DNA from: Allomuricauda sp. F6463D
GTDB lineage: Bacteria > Bacteroidota > Bacteroidia > Flavobacteriales > Flavobacteriaceae
Assembly: GCF_023015965.1 (NCBI RefSeq)
Contig: NZ_JALKAN010000002.1
Location: 372,001 to 436,000 of the forward strand
Direction: 5' to 3'
Length of the DNA stretch: 64,000 nucleotides
In this document: in pieces, positions 26,918 through 36,115 of the stretch
Position numbering within the stretch: position 1 is the stretch's first letter
Layout of the letters: the number at the start of each line of letters is the position of its first letter
Notes under the pieces: generated by a model
What the model was told of the DNA's origin: nothing
The model's database searches: none
Seen by the model: only the letters and a program-made list of their open reading frames with translations
Program-made: the position numbers and the translations under genes

Positions 26918-28666
26918 ATGTACAGAAGCAATACTTGTGGTGCATTAAGGGCATCGGATATAGGTTCAGAAGTTATTTTAAGCGGTTGGGTTCACAAGGT
27001 CCGAGACAAAGGTTTTGTGGCATGGATAGATTTACGCGACCGCTACGGCATTACCCAATTGGTGTTTGATCAAGAACGCACTTCGAGTGACCTATTGGAA
27101 CAAGCCAGCAATTTGGGACGTGAAACCGTTATCCAAGCAAAGGGCGAGGTAATCGAGCGGGCCTCAAAAAACCCAAACATCCCCACAGGAGAGATTGAGG
27201 TACTCGTAACTGAACTCACCATTTTGAACAATTCATTGCTTCCTCCTTTTACTATAGAAGATGAAACCGATGGCGGAGAAGACATCCGAATGAAATACCG
27301 CTATTTGGATATCCGAAGGAATCCTGTAAAGAACAAGCTTGTGTTTAGACATAAGGTGACCATGGAGGTAAGAAAATATCTATCCGACCAAGGATTTATT
27401 GATATAGAAACTCCGTATTTGATAAAATCCACCCCGGAAGGAGCAAGAGACTTTTTGGTGCCAAGTAGAATGAACGAGGGACAGTTCTATGCCCTGCCCC
27501 AATCACCACAAACCTTTAAGCAATTGTTGATGGTAGGTGGCATGGACAAGTACTTCCAAATTGTAAAGTGTTTTAGGGATGAAGACCTTAGGGCCGATAG
27601 ACAACCAGAATTCACTCAGATTGACTGTGAAATGGCCTTTGTAGAACAGGAAGACATTTTGAACACTTTCGAAGGTTTGACCAAACATTTATTGAAAGAA
27701 ATCAAAGGTGTAGAAGTAGCAGAATTTCCTAGAATCACTTATGATGATGCCATGAGGTTGTATGGCAATGACAAACCCGATATCCGTTTTGGAATGCAGT
27801 TCGGTGAACTAAACCCAGTGGCACAGCACAAAGATTTCAATGTCTTCAATTCTGCAGAACTGGTCGTTGGAATTGCAGTTCCGGGAGCAGCTTCATATAC
27901 ACGAAAAGGGATTGATAAATTGGTGGATTGGGTAAAACGCCCACAAGTCGGTGCCAAAGGCATGGTCTATGTAAAGTGCAATGAGGATGGTACCTATAAG
28001 TCTTCGGTAGATAAATTCTATGACCAAGAAGATTTGGCCAAATGGGCTCAAGTAACCGGGGCCAAATCGGGAGACCTTATTTGTGTGCTTTCCGGTAACA
28101 CCAACGAAACCAGAGGACAGTTAAGCGCTTTACGCATGGAACTTGCGGAACGTTTAGGCCTTAGAAAACCGGAAGAATTCGCTCCTCTTTGGGTGGTGGA
28201 TTTCCCACTATTGGAACTGGACGAAGAAACTGGGGATTACCATGCCATGCACCATCCGTTTACCTCACCAAAACCAGGTCAGTTGGAATTATTGGATTCT
28301 AAACCCGGCGAGGTAAAGGCAAATGCCTATGATTTAGTATTGAACGGAAACGAAATCGGTGGTGGTTCCATTAGAATCCATGACAAAGAGACCCAGGCAA
28401 CCATGTTCAAACATTTAGGCTTTACTCTAGAAGAGGCAAAAGCACAGTTTGGATTTTTGATGGATGCCTTCCAATATGGGGCACCTCCACATGGTGGAAT
28501 CGCATTTGGTTTAGATAGGTTGGTAGCCATTTTAGGTGGTCAAGAAACCATTCGCGACTATATCGCATTCCCAAAAAACAATAGTGGCAGGGATATTATG
28601 ATCGATGCACCCGCCAATATTGATGAAGAACAATTGAAAGAGCTCCATTTAAAACTGGATCTATGA
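26918..28666 (+). CDS. aspS: Aspartate--tRNA ligase
   Basis: Class IIb aminoacyl-tRNA synthetase of 582 aa. It has an N-terminal OB-fold anticodon-binding domain (about residues 1-110; [20 protein letters not shown]) and the catalytic domain with motif 2 ([18 protein letters not shown]). The bacterial GAD-type insertion is in the middle and motif 3 GLDR is at residues 531-534. The bacterial-type length argues for a discriminating or general AspRS and against the shorter archaeal form. It stands alone with its own promoter and is followed by a weak hairpin. Confidence 0.97.
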   Translation: MYRSNTCGALRASDIGSEVILSGWVHKVRDKGFVAWIDLRDRYGITQLVFDQERTSSDLLEQASNLGRETVIQAKGEVIERASKNPNIPTGEIEVLVTELTILNNSLLPPFTIEDETDGGEDIRMKYRYLDIRRNPVKNKLVFRHKVTMEVRKYLSDQGFIDIETPYLIKSTPEGARDFLVPSRMNEGQFYALPQSPQTFKQLLMVGGMDKYFQIVKCFRDEDLRADRQPEFTQIDCEMAFVEQEDILNTFEGLTKHLLKEIKGVEVAEFPRITYDDAMRLYGNDKPDIRFGMQFGELNPVAQHKDFNVFNSAELVVGIAVPGAASYTRKGIDKLVDWVKRPQVGAKGMVYVKCNEDGTYKSSVDKFYDQEDLAKWAQVTGAKSGDLICVLSGNTNETRGQLSALRMELAERLGLRKPEEFAPLWVVDFPLLELDEETGDYHAMHHPFTSPKPGQLELLDSKPGEVKANAYDLVLNGNEIGGGSIRIHDKETQATMFKHLGFTLEEAKAQFGFLMDAFQYGAPPHGGIAFGLDRLVAILGGQETIRDYIAFPKNNSGRDIMIDAPANIDEEQLKELHLKLDL

Positions 28667-28674
28667 TATATTAA

Positions 28675-28697
28675 AATCCAGCTAAAAAAGTTGGATT
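28675..28697 (+). terminator. Weak hairpin after aspS
   Basis: AATCCAGCT (28675-28683) and AGTTGGATT (28689-28697) form a 9-bp stem with one G-U pair around five As. No good T run follows, so termination is uncertain. Confidence 0.3.
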
Positions 28698-28728
28698 CTT
28701 AAGGCTTTTAATAGTATTGTAACCCGCG

Positions 28729-30513
28729 ATGTCCTACAGGAACAAAAAACTGTTTACCCGTTTTCTTAAATGGCGATATAGAAACATCTCCAACAGGACC
28801 TTTATTCAAATAATGAGCCTAATCGTGGGGTTTTTAGCTGGTTTAGTGGCCGTTACAATAAAAAACTCCACATATTTTATAGAATCTCTTTTAAAAAGAG
28901 GAATCGTATTTTCAGAGAACCAATTATACTTCATATTACCTACCATTGGGCTTACATTAGTATATCTATATGTGAAGTTTATACATAAGGAACCTTTGCA
29001 GCATGCAGTATCCTCCATAATATTCTCGCTTTCCAAAAAAAGGGGGCTGCTCAAACTTAAATCCATTTATACCCCTTTGATAACAGCACCACTAACCGTT
29101 GGTTTTGGTGGTTCCGTTGGTTTGCTGGGCCCAGCAGTAAAATCAGGAGCAGCAGTCAGCTCCAATTTAAGCCGGCTTTTCCATATAGATGCCAAGACCC
29201 GAACACTTTTGGTGGCCTGTGCATCGGCCGGTGCCATTGCTTCCATTTTTCAGTCGCCCATTGCCGCCATTATCTTTGCTGTGGAAGTGTTCACTTTGGA
29301 TCTGACCATGATGTCCATGCTCCCATTACTTTTAGCATCTATATCAGGGGTATTGACCTCGTATTTCTTTTTGGGCAACGAAGTATTGTTCAGTTTCTCG
29401 CTTTCTGAAGGTTTTGAGCTTAAAGACACACCTTTCTACATCCTATTGGGTGTAGGAACGGCTTTTGCGTCCATTTACTTCACTAAAATGTATTTTTCGA
29501 TTTTATCACTTTTCAAAAAACTTAAAAGTCCAAAGTATAAACTTTTGGTTGGTGGTACTGCTATTGGAATTATGTTATATGCAATCCCACCTTTGTATGG
29601 TGAAGGTTTCACGTTTATAAATAGTTTATTGGACGGCAATCATTTAAAAGCGCTCGGCTCCACCCCTTTTGATAACTATACCCATAATATTTGGGTAGTG
29701 ATTGCCCTTTTGTTCGGAATAACCATTTTTAAGGCCATCGCCATGACAACCACAATTGCAGCCGGTGGAGCGGGCGGAGTTTTTATTCCTACCATGGTTA
29801 TGGGAAGTGCTTTGGGCAATGTTGTAGCCAAAGTGATCAACAATTTAGGTTTGGGCTTTTCTGTTTCGGAAAGCAACTTTACCCTTATTGGGATGTCCGG
29901 TTTAATTGCAGGGGTAATACACGCACCCTTGACTGCAATATTTCTAATTGCGGAAATAACAGGGGGATACGAACTTTTTGTCCCCTTGATGATAACAGCT
30001 GCTATTTCTTACTTGATTACCAAAAATGCCCTGGATTACACTATTTACACAAAGGAGCTGGCTAAAATTGGAGCACTTTTATCGCATAATAAGGACCAAA
30101 TGGTACTTGGACTCATGGAATTGGATGATGTTATTGAAAAAAATTTCATGCCCGTCCACCCAAAAATGTCTTTGGGAGAAATGTTGCATCAATCTGTATC
30201 CAAATCCAAACGAAACTTGTTCCCCGTATTGGACGATGATTCGAAATTAATAGGAATAATTGTCTTGGACGATATAAGACCGATGATGTTCGATACTGAG
30301 ATTTACGATACTGTTTTTGTGAAAAACTTGATGCATGCCCCTCCAGAAGTAATATTTTATGAGACGGATAACATGAAACAGGTTATGAAAAAATTTCAAG
30401 ACAGCGGAGCTTGGAATTTACCTGTCATCAAAGATGGCAAGTATGAAGGATTCATCTCCAAATCTAAACTATTGACCGCCTATCGCAGAAAATTGATTAA
30501 TTATTCGCAATGA
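28729..30513 (+). CDS. CLC-family chloride channel/transporter with CBS domains, divergent motifs
   Basis: A 594-aa membrane protein: a CLC core of about ten to eleven helices (residues about 25-445), then a C-terminal CBS pair (about 470-590). The third CLC signature is intact (GGAGGVFIPTM). The second, normally GxEGP, reads GLLGP at residues 131-135, so the gating glutamate is Leu133. The first, normally GSGIP-like, reads QHAVSS. Without the external glutamate, known CLC exchangers lose proton coupling, so this protein may be an uncoupled anion channel or have another substrate. Its stop overlaps the next ATG by 4 bp. Confidence 0.9.
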   Translation: MSYRNKKLFTRFLKWRYRNISNRTFIQIMSLIVGFLAGLVAVTIKNSTYFIESLLKRGIVFSENQLYFILPTIGLTLVYLYVKFIHKEPLQHAVSSIIFSLSKKRGLLKLKSIYTPLITAPLTVGFGGSVGLLGPAVKSGAAVSSNLSRLFHIDAKTRTLLVACASAGAIASIFQSPIAAIIFAVEVFTLDLTMMSMLPLLLASISGVLTSYFFLGNEVLFSFSLSEGFELKDTPFYILLGVGTAFASIYFTKMYFSILSLFKKLKSPKYKLLVGGTAIGIMLYAIPPLYGEGFTFINSLLDGNHLKALGSTPFDNYTHNIWVVIALLFGITIFKAIAMTTTIAAGGAGGVFIPTMVMGSALGNVVAKVINNLGLGFSVSESNFTLIGMSGLIAGVIHAPLTAIFLIAEITGGYELFVPLMITAAISYLITKNALDYTIYTKELAKIGALLSHNKDQMVLGLMELDDVIEKNFMPVHPKMSLGEMLHQSVSKSKRNLFPVLDDDSKLIGIIVLDDIRPMMFDTEIYDTVFVKNLMHAPPEVIFYETDNMKQVMKKFQDSGAWNLPVIKDGKYEGFISKSKLLTAYRRKLINYSQ

Positions 30514-30770
30514 AAATTAAATTAAAACATATCATTTTTATTATTATGCTGGCTTCTTTTGGTTCCATTGGCTATGGACTTACCTTAGAAGAAGAACATC
30601 CAAATGCCAATAAATATATTGGGGGAGGTACCGTGGGCCTTTTTTTGGTGGCCATGCCTCTTTTTCTTTGGAAAGAAAGTCAAGGAAAAAACATGAAAGA
30701 TTATATGCTTACCAAGGAAAATATTGAAAAAATGCAAAAAAAAGAGCGCGATTTGACTGATAATCAATAG
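30510..30770 (+). CDS. Small two-helix membrane protein
   Basis: An 86-aa protein whose ATG overlaps the CLC stop (ATGA), suggesting translational coupling. It has two hydrophobic segments (about residues 6-24 and 37-55), a short polar loop (EEEHPNANKY) and a charged C-terminal tail. No family with a known function is recognised. It may assist the CLC protein or be an unrelated envelope protein; only position speaks for a link. Confidence 0.7.
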   Translation: MKIKLKHIIFIIMLASFGSIGYGLTLEEEHPNANKYIGGGTVGLFLVAMPLFLWKESQGKNMKDYMLTKENIEKMQKKERDLTDNQ

Positions 30771-30855
30771 ACTTCTGCAAGAATTAAGCTTCTTTTCATC
30801 TAATCGGTCACAAAAAAAAGTTACTTTCGTACTTTAACATTTTATTTATTTTTCT

Positions 30856-31050
30856 ATGACTGGTACAGTAAAATTTTTCAATGAATCCAAAGGTTTTGGG
30901 TTTATTACAAACGACGACACAGGTAAAGACATCTTTGTTCATGCTACGGCATTGAATGGTGTGGAACTGAACGAAGGCGACAAAGTAGAATACGTTGAAG
31001 AAGAAGGCAGAAAAGGAGTGGTTGCTGCACAAGTGCAGGTAATTGGATAA
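30856..31050 (+). CDS. Cold-shock domain protein (CspA family)
   Basis: A 64-aa single cold-shock domain with both RNA-binding motifs: RNP1 in KGFGFI (about residues 12-17) and RNP2 in DIFVH (about 25-29). It is an RNA chaperone by family. The 85-base gap before the ATG could hold a structured leader as in other csp genes, but I see no defined element. A bidirectional terminator lies 20 bases after the stop. Confidence 0.95.
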   Translation: MTGTVKFFNESKGFGFITNDDTGKDIFVHATALNGVELNEGDKVEYVEEEGRKGVVAAQVQVIG

Positions 31051-31068
31051 TAATATTTTATTTTGATT

Positions 31069-31097
31069 AAAAATCTCGGCAGTGCCGAGATTTTTTT
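31069..31097. terminator. Bidirectional terminator between csp and tadA
   Basis: AAATCTCGGC (31071-31080), loop AGT, GCCGAGATTT (31084-31093), with Ts to 31097 on one side and As on the other. It serves the csp gene on plus and could serve tadA on minus, whose stop is at 31100. Confidence 0.85.
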
Positions 31098-31099
31098 GT

Positions 31100-31549
31100 T
31101 TAATTCAGATTCCTTCTTTGAATAAAAAAGTGCTTTAACAATTCTGAAGATTCTTTTTCCATAACACCACCAACAACCTCCGTTTTTGGGTGCAAATGTC
31201 CGCCCATTACCTTAAAGCCCCTTTCCTTATCCGCTGCTCCATAAACCACTCTAGAAATTTGGCTCCAGTACAAGCCACCCGCACACATTTGACAAGGTTC
31301 CAAGGTAACGTACAATGTACAACCATGGAGGTATTTACCACCCAAAAAATTGGAAGCGGCGGTAATGGCCTGCATCTCGGCATGTGCGGTAACATCGTTT
31401 AAGCGTTCCGTAAGGTTATGAGCCCTTCCAATAATTCTATTGTTTGCCACAATGACAGCCCCCACGGGTACTTCGTTATTTTCAAATGCAATTTCAGCCT
31501 CTTGAATGGCCTTCTTCATAAAATAATTGTCATCAAAAGGGTTCTCCAC
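31100..31549 (-). CDS. tadA: tRNA adenosine(34) deaminase / nucleoside deaminase
   Basis: A zinc-dependent cytidine/deoxycytidylate-type deaminase of 149 aa. The His56-Ala-Glu58 motif and PCQMC (Cys86, Cys89) supply zinc ligands and the proton shuttle. The surrounding sequence (NNEVPVGAVIVANNRIIGRAHN and LEPCQMCAGGLYWS) fits TadA, which makes inosine at the wobble position of tRNA-Arg. Guanine deaminase is a related alternative. It is divergent from dxs. Confidence 0.88.
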   Translation of the reverse strand: MENPFDDNYFMKKAIQEAEIAFENNEVPVGAVIVANNRIIGRAHNLTERLNDVTAHAEMQAITAASNFLGGKYLHGCTLYVTLEPCQMCAGGLYWSQISRVVYGAADKERGFKVMGGHLHPKTEVVGGVMEKESSELLKHFFIQRRNLN

Positions 31550-31612
31550 AGTTTTTTGTTACATTTTTATAGATTGCTAAGCTACATATAAAATAATTTT
31601 ACCTAGAATCGA

Positions 31613-31620
31613 TACTTTTG
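31613..31620 (+). promoter_or_regulatory. -7 element TACTTTTG for dxs
   Basis: Perfect TAnnTTTG. It contains the TTG at 31618, so that codon cannot be the start of a transcript initiated here. The next TTG at 31633 fits a very short leader. Confidence 0.5.
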
Positions 31621-31632
31621 TTTTTTTATTCT

Positions 31633-33411
31633 TTGGAAAAGCTACTGACCCATATCAATTTCCCAGAAGATCTCAAAAAACTACACTTGGATGAGCTGCC
31701 TAAACTCGCTCAAGAATTAAGGGAATTCATTATTGATATTGTTTCTACCAAAGAAGGACATTTAGGTGCCAGTCTAGGTGTTGTGGAACTCACAATCGCC
31801 CTACATTACGTTTTTGACACCCCGGAAGACAAGTTGATCTGGGATGTAGGACATCAAGCCTATGGACATAAGATACTAACGGGAAGAAAAACCATTTTCG
31901 ATACCAACAGACAACTCGATGGGGTCAGTGGATTTCCAAAACGGAACGAAAGTGACTATGACGATTTTGGAACAGGTCACAGCTCTACAGCCATTTCCGC
32001 CATTTTAGGTATGGCAATGGCCTCCAAATTAAGGGGCCAGCCCAACAAACATCATATTGCAGTTGTAGGCGATGCTTCCATTGCAAGTGGAATGGCTTTT
32101 GAGGGCCTTAACCATTTAGGTGTAACAGACGTAAATGCACTGGTTGTTTTAAACGATAATGCTATTGGGATCGACCCAAGTGTGGGCGCCTTAAAAAAGT
32201 ACCTTACAAATGTAAAAGCTGGCACAGCCAAGGACGAGAATATTTTTGAATGCCTCAATCTTAATTATACTGGTCCCATTGATGGTCACGATGTAAAAGC
32301 TTTGGTCCATGAACTAGAGCGCTTAAAACGTATCAACGGCCCAAAATTGCTCCACATTATTACTACAAAGGGAAAAGGATTAAAAAAAGCCGAAGAAGAC
32401 CAAGTAGTTTACCATGCCCCTGGAAAATTTGACAAAGTCACAGGAGAACGACTAAAAAAGGATGAAAAAATTCAACCTCCAAAATATCAGGACGTTTTTG
32501 GACATACCATAGTGGAACTAGCCGAGAAAAACAAAAATATTGTAGGTATCACTCCTGCCATGCCCAGCGGAAGTTCTCTTAAATTTATGATGGATAAAAT
32601 GCCCGAACGCGCATTTGACGTTGGCATAGCAGAGCAACACGCAGTTACCCTTGCAGCCGGGATGGCCACACAAGGTTTAGTTCCCTTCTGCAATATTTAC
32701 TCTACATTTTTACAACGGGCGTACGACCAAGTAATACATGATGTGGCCTTGCAAAATCTTCCCGTTGTTTTCTGTTTAGATCGTGCCGGTCTGGTAGGGC
32801 AAGATGGCCCCACGCACCATGGTGTTTTTGACATTGCATTTTTACGTTGCATTCCAAACCTCATCATTTTTGCCCCAATGAACGAAATGGAGCTAAGAAA
32901 CATTATGTACACCGCCCAGTTAGGGTTGGCGAGCCCCATTGCCATACGATATCCAAGGGGGCGAGGAGCCACGATTGACTGGAAGAATAATTTTGAATCC
33001 ATAAAAATAGGCTCTGCAAGATGTTTAAAGCAAGGTTTAAAAATTGCCATTCTCACTATTGGCCATATTGGCAATGAAATTATTGAACTTATTGAAAAAC
33101 TAGATCGCCCAGAGATAGTTGGACATTACGATATGCGCTTTGCAAAGCCTTTGGACAAGAGTGCACTTCGCACAATATTTAAAAAGTACGATTATATTTT
33201 TACCATTGAAGATGGTACCAAAATAGGTGGTTTTGGTTCTGCCGTCCTCGAATTTGCCAATGAAGAGGGATTCTCAAAACCTGTTAAAATATTTGGTGTA
33301 CCAGATCAATTTGTGGAACAGGGAACAATACCAGAAACCCATGAATTGGCTGGTATAGATTTTGATACGATACATTCTAACATACAATCAACCTTAAACC
33401 AATGCGATTAA
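31633..33411 (+). CDS. dxs: 1-deoxy-D-xylulose-5-phosphate synthase
   Basis: A TPP enzyme joining pyruvate and glyceraldehyde 3-phosphate at the head of the MEP isoprenoid pathway, which also feeds the carotenoid genes. The length is 592 aa from a TTG start at 31633 (MEKLLTHINF); no in-frame ATG exists near the N terminus, and a further TTG at 31618 lies inside the -7 box. The N-terminal domain has GHLGASLGVVELT and HQAYGHKILTGR. The TPP motif is GDASIASGMAFEGLNHLG with NDN. The transketolase-like centre has GIAEQHAVTLAAGMA and DRAGLVGQDGPTHHG. It overlaps the DUF3078 gene by 10 bp. Confidence 0.95.
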   Translation: MEKLLTHINFPEDLKKLHLDELPKLAQELREFIIDIVSTKEGHLGASLGVVELTIALHYVFDTPEDKLIWDVGHQAYGHKILTGRKTIFDTNRQLDGVSGFPKRNESDYDDFGTGHSSTAISAILGMAMASKLRGQPNKHHIAVVGDASIASGMAFEGLNHLGVTDVNALVVLNDNAIGIDPSVGALKKYLTNVKAGTAKDENIFECLNLNYTGPIDGHDVKALVHELERLKRINGPKLLHIITTKGKGLKKAEEDQVVYHAPGKFDKVTGERLKKDEKIQPPKYQDVFGHTIVELAEKNKNIVGITPAMPSGSSLKFMMDKMPERAFDVGIAEQHAVTLAAGMATQGLVPFCNIYSTFLQRAYDQVIHDVALQNLPVVFCLDRAGLVGQDGPTHHGVFDIAFLRCIPNLIIFAPMNEMELRNIMYTAQLGLASPIAIRYPRGRGATIDWKNNFESIKIGSARCLKQGLKIAILTIGHIGNEIIELIEKLDRPEIVGHYDMRFAKPLDKSALRTIFKKYDYIFTIEDGTKIGGFGSAVLEFANEEGFSKPVKIFGVPDQFVEQGTIPETHELAGIDFDTIHSNIQSTLNQCD

Positions 33412-34460
33412 ATTGTTTTTTAATTCTGTTTCTTACTGTTTTTCTATCTGCCAACGCCCAGGTAACCCAATTAAGAGCGTTTGAAATCGACAGTACCGAT
33501 GGCGTATTCAAAATTATTCGCATCAAGGATGTAAAACTAAAATATTTGACCAGAAATGCGAAATTGACCGACCCGCGTACAGTATTGAACAAGGTTAAGC
33601 CTGTGAATACTTGGCACAATCGATTCAAACCCACATCGTTCTGGAAAAAAGTGAACAAATTTGGCCTTAACATCAGTGAAGTTGCCTTTATCAACTGGAA
33701 TGCTGGTGGTGACAACTCCATTACCGGAATTGCAAGTGCAGATTTTGCAAGAAATTATAAATTTAGATACTTAAATTGGAACAACGAGATTCAGCTCAGG
33801 TACGGAGTAAATGCGCAAGAGGGCCGAAAACTTCGAAAATCCGACGATCAAATACGTTTGTCCACCACCCTCAGTTTTAGAAAAGACACTATTACCAACT
33901 GGTATTATTCCGTAAAGGCAAATTTTGGAACCCAGTTTTCAAATGGTTATAAATACCCCGATAGGGAAAATCCGATTTCCAGGTTCATGTCTCCCGGTTA
34001 TCTGTTTGTTGGTGTTGGTACATCTTACATTCCTACAAAAGATAATTTTAACCTATATATTTCTCCGGTCACGATGAAATCAACTTTTGTTCTCGACGAA
34101 GTACTTTCCGCCCAAGGTGCGTTTGGGGTCGAAAAAGGAAAGGATGTATTTTTGGAACTTGGTTTTTTAATTACCAATACATGGGAAACGCAAATTGCCG
34201 AAAATGTATTAATGAACCATCGACTCAATCTTTATACCGATTACTTGCGAAGCTTTGGCAACATAGATGTTGACTGGGAATTAAACTTTAATCTTAAGGT
34301 AAATCAATTTCTAACCGCCAATATTGGAACCCACATCATCTTTGATGATGATATTAAGTTTGATGAAGATATTGCAGAAGACGGTACCATTATAGACCCC
34401 GGCATACCTCGAATACAGTTTAAACAACTACTTGGTGTGGGACTGCTCTATTCGTTTTAA
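33402..34460 (+). CDS. DUF3078 outer-membrane-type protein
   Basis: A 352-aa exported protein. The signal peptide is at residues 1-19 (FLILFLTVFLSANAQ). The mature part has an N-terminal unit with FWKKVNKFGLNISEVAFINWNAGGDNSITG, characteristic of DUF3078. It is followed by antiparallel amphipathic strands ending in an aromatic residue (LGVGLLYSF), as in outer-membrane beta-barrels. Function unknown. The ATG lies inside the 3' end of dxs, so translation is probably coupled. Its 3' end overlaps the convergent dGTPase gene by 4 bp. Confidence 0.85.
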   Translation: MRLNCFLILFLTVFLSANAQVTQLRAFEIDSTDGVFKIIRIKDVKLKYLTRNAKLTDPRTVLNKVKPVNTWHNRFKPTSFWKKVNKFGLNISEVAFINWNAGGDNSITGIASADFARNYKFRYLNWNNEIQLRYGVNAQEGRKLRKSDDQIRLSTTLSFRKDTITNWYYSVKANFGTQFSNGYKYPDRENPISRFMSPGYLFVGVGTSYIPTKDNFNLYISPVTMKSTFVLDEVLSAQGAFGVEKGKDVFLELGFLITNTWETQIAENVLMNHRLNLYTDYLRSFGNIDVDWELNFNLKVNQFLTANIGTHIIFDDDIKFDEDIAEDGTIIDPGIPRIQFKQLLGVGLLYSF

Positions 34461-35815
34461 ACCTTTCTTCCTGTCAGCTTATCATGGATGTGCACCGCGG
34501 CACTATCGGACAAACTTGCTACAAAGCAGCTGGTATTCAGTAATATCTTATAAATACTGGTATCTGTATTCCGATAATTTTCTGGCAAACTTTTTATGAG
34601 CAACCGGTCATAATTGGTATCCTGCCCATCTTTTACATTGATTAAAGCAGAAGTGTACATCTCCAATAGATCGGATATGATCCTATATCCGGCCAATTCT
34701 TTATCAATAACTTCGGTGGATTGATAGATTTTCTCCACACTCAACTTAATAATATCCTCTACCTGAGCTTTGTATTTTCCTTTGTCCAATAATGAAACAT
34801 CAAATTCACCATTTAGTATCTTGTCTTCGTTCTTTATAAAAACATCCACTGCATCCCTAATCAATGTACTGATAGCTAGCGCCCTTAGATAGCTCAATCG
34901 ATCACTCGAGGTGGTCATGTCATTGTATTTTTTGGTATTGATATTATCTTTCACCAAATTGATTAAATACTCCAACGCATACTCCTCTGCTATCAGACCT
35001 AAATTAATGCCGTCCTCAAAATCTATGATTGTATAACATATATCATCAGCAGCTTCAACCAGATAAGTAAGGGGATGTCTTAAAAACCCTGTTTTTGGAT
35101 GATTGAGATTTGGCAACAAACCAATGTCCTCGGCCAGTTCATAAAAAAATTCCTTTTCCGATTGAAAGAAACCAAATTTTTTATCCACTATGTTTTTAGA
35201 AGGCTTTTTGGGCAAGGATGCTTTGGGGTATTTTATAAAAGCACCCAAAGTAGCATAACTTAAACGTAACCCTCCGGGGACCCCTTCGCGTGATTCGGTC
35301 AAAAGTTTAAAACCATTGGCGTTCCCTTCAAAATCAATAAGGTCTTGATATTCCTCTGCGGTCAAAACATCTTTGTATTGTTTGCCATCGCCTTGCTTAA
35401 AGAAATTCCCTATTGCTTTTTCCCCGCTATGTCCAAAAGGAGGGTTACCAATATCATGAGATAAAGCGGCAGCGGCAACAATAGCTCCAAAGTCGTTGAA
35501 ATGATGTCCGTGAACCTCGGACAGAAACGGGTATTTTGTTAAAATTTGTTTTCCGGCAATACGTCCCAGACTTCTTCCAACCACAGATACCTCCATACTA
35601 TGGGTAAGGCGGGTATGCACAAAATTCTTTTGTGAGCCAACCGCAATGGGCATTGGAAAAACTTGTGTTTTGTCCTGTAAGCTCCTGAAAGCGGATGAAA
35701 ACACAATTCGATCGTAGTCCACTTCAAAACCCAACCGGATTTCATCCTGCTCCTTACGTAATCGTTTTCCAGTATCTCCGTATCGTTTTAAAGAAAGTAG
35801 TTGCTCCCAGTCCAT
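34457..35815 (-). CDS. dgt: Deoxyguanosinetriphosphate triphosphohydrolase
   Basis: HD-domain dNTPase of 452 aa, which removes triphosphate from dGTP. The metal-binding HD motifs are visible as RLTHSMEVSVVGRSLG (first His) and LSHDIGNPPFGHSGE (HD pair plus following His). A later conserved Asp lies in EAADDICYTIIDFEDG. Length and motifs match the dGTPase family, which also has roles in nucleotide balance and sometimes phage defence. It is convergent with the DUF3078 gene. No separate terminator is possible between them. Confidence 0.93.
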   Translation of the reverse strand: MDWEQLLSLKRYGDTGKRLRKEQDEIRLGFEVDYDRIVFSSAFRSLQDKTQVFPMPIAVGSQKNFVHTRLTHSMEVSVVGRSLGRIAGKQILTKYPFLSEVHGHHFNDFGAIVAAAALSHDIGNPPFGHSGEKAIGNFFKQGDGKQYKDVLTAEEYQDLIDFEGNANGFKLLTESREGVPGGLRLSYATLGAFIKYPKASLPKKPSKNIVDKKFGFFQSEKEFFYELAEDIGLLPNLNHPKTGFLRHPLTYLVEAADDICYTIIDFEDGINLGLIAEEYALEYLINLVKDNINTKKYNDMTTSSDRLSYLRALAISTLIRDAVDVFIKNEDKILNGEFDVSLLDKGKYKAQVEDIIKLSVEKIYQSTEVIDKELAGYRIISDLLEMYTSALINVKDGQDTNYDRLLIKSLPENYRNTDTSIYKILLNTSCFVASLSDSAAVHIHDKLTGRKV

Positions 35816-35998
35816 AATTAGCTATTAGCGCAATATACGGTTAACCTAAAATATATGCCAAGAAAACAAGCAATCACACACATTGGAAATGCTTAATAAT
35901 TACTTAAACTTTACATTACATTAAAGAAATTTCCATGATTCACTTTTGGTTGAGATTTCTTTGGTTATTAGTTTTTGTCGACTATCTCCGAAATCTTT
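35816..35998. other. Intergenic region between dgt and the porin gene
   Basis: No gene is seen. It contains TTTACATTACATT (35910-35922) and leads into an isolated plus-strand terminator at 35999. A plus-strand transcript must cross this stretch, either a small RNA or read-through. Confidence 0.45.
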
Positions 35999-36031
35999 GG
36001 ACTGTCTTTTTAAAAGGCAGTCCTTTTTTTT
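35999..36031 (+). terminator. Orphan plus-strand intrinsic terminator
   Basis: GGACTGTCTTT (35999-36009) pairs with AAAGGCAGTCC (36013-36023; one G-U) and is followed by eight Ts. No plus-strand gene ends immediately upstream. The nearest, DUF3078, ends 1.5 kb away across dgt. It may end a small RNA or antisense read-through. Confidence 0.8.
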
Positions 36032-36060
36032 GAAACAAAATCTTTATATAACATATAATA

Positions 36061-36077
36061 AATGTTAACTTAACATT
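36061..36077. promoter_or_regulatory. Palindromic site AATGTTAACTTAACATT before the phosphate module
   Basis: A perfect 8-bp palindrome around one central base, 38 bases before the porin ATG. It contains TTAACA-type words on both strands, resembling half-sites of PhoP-type boxes. That it controls phosphate genes is inference. Confidence 0.4.
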
Positions 36078-36115
36078 GAATATGGTTATTTGCAGCGACA
36101 AAAACTAGTACCTTA

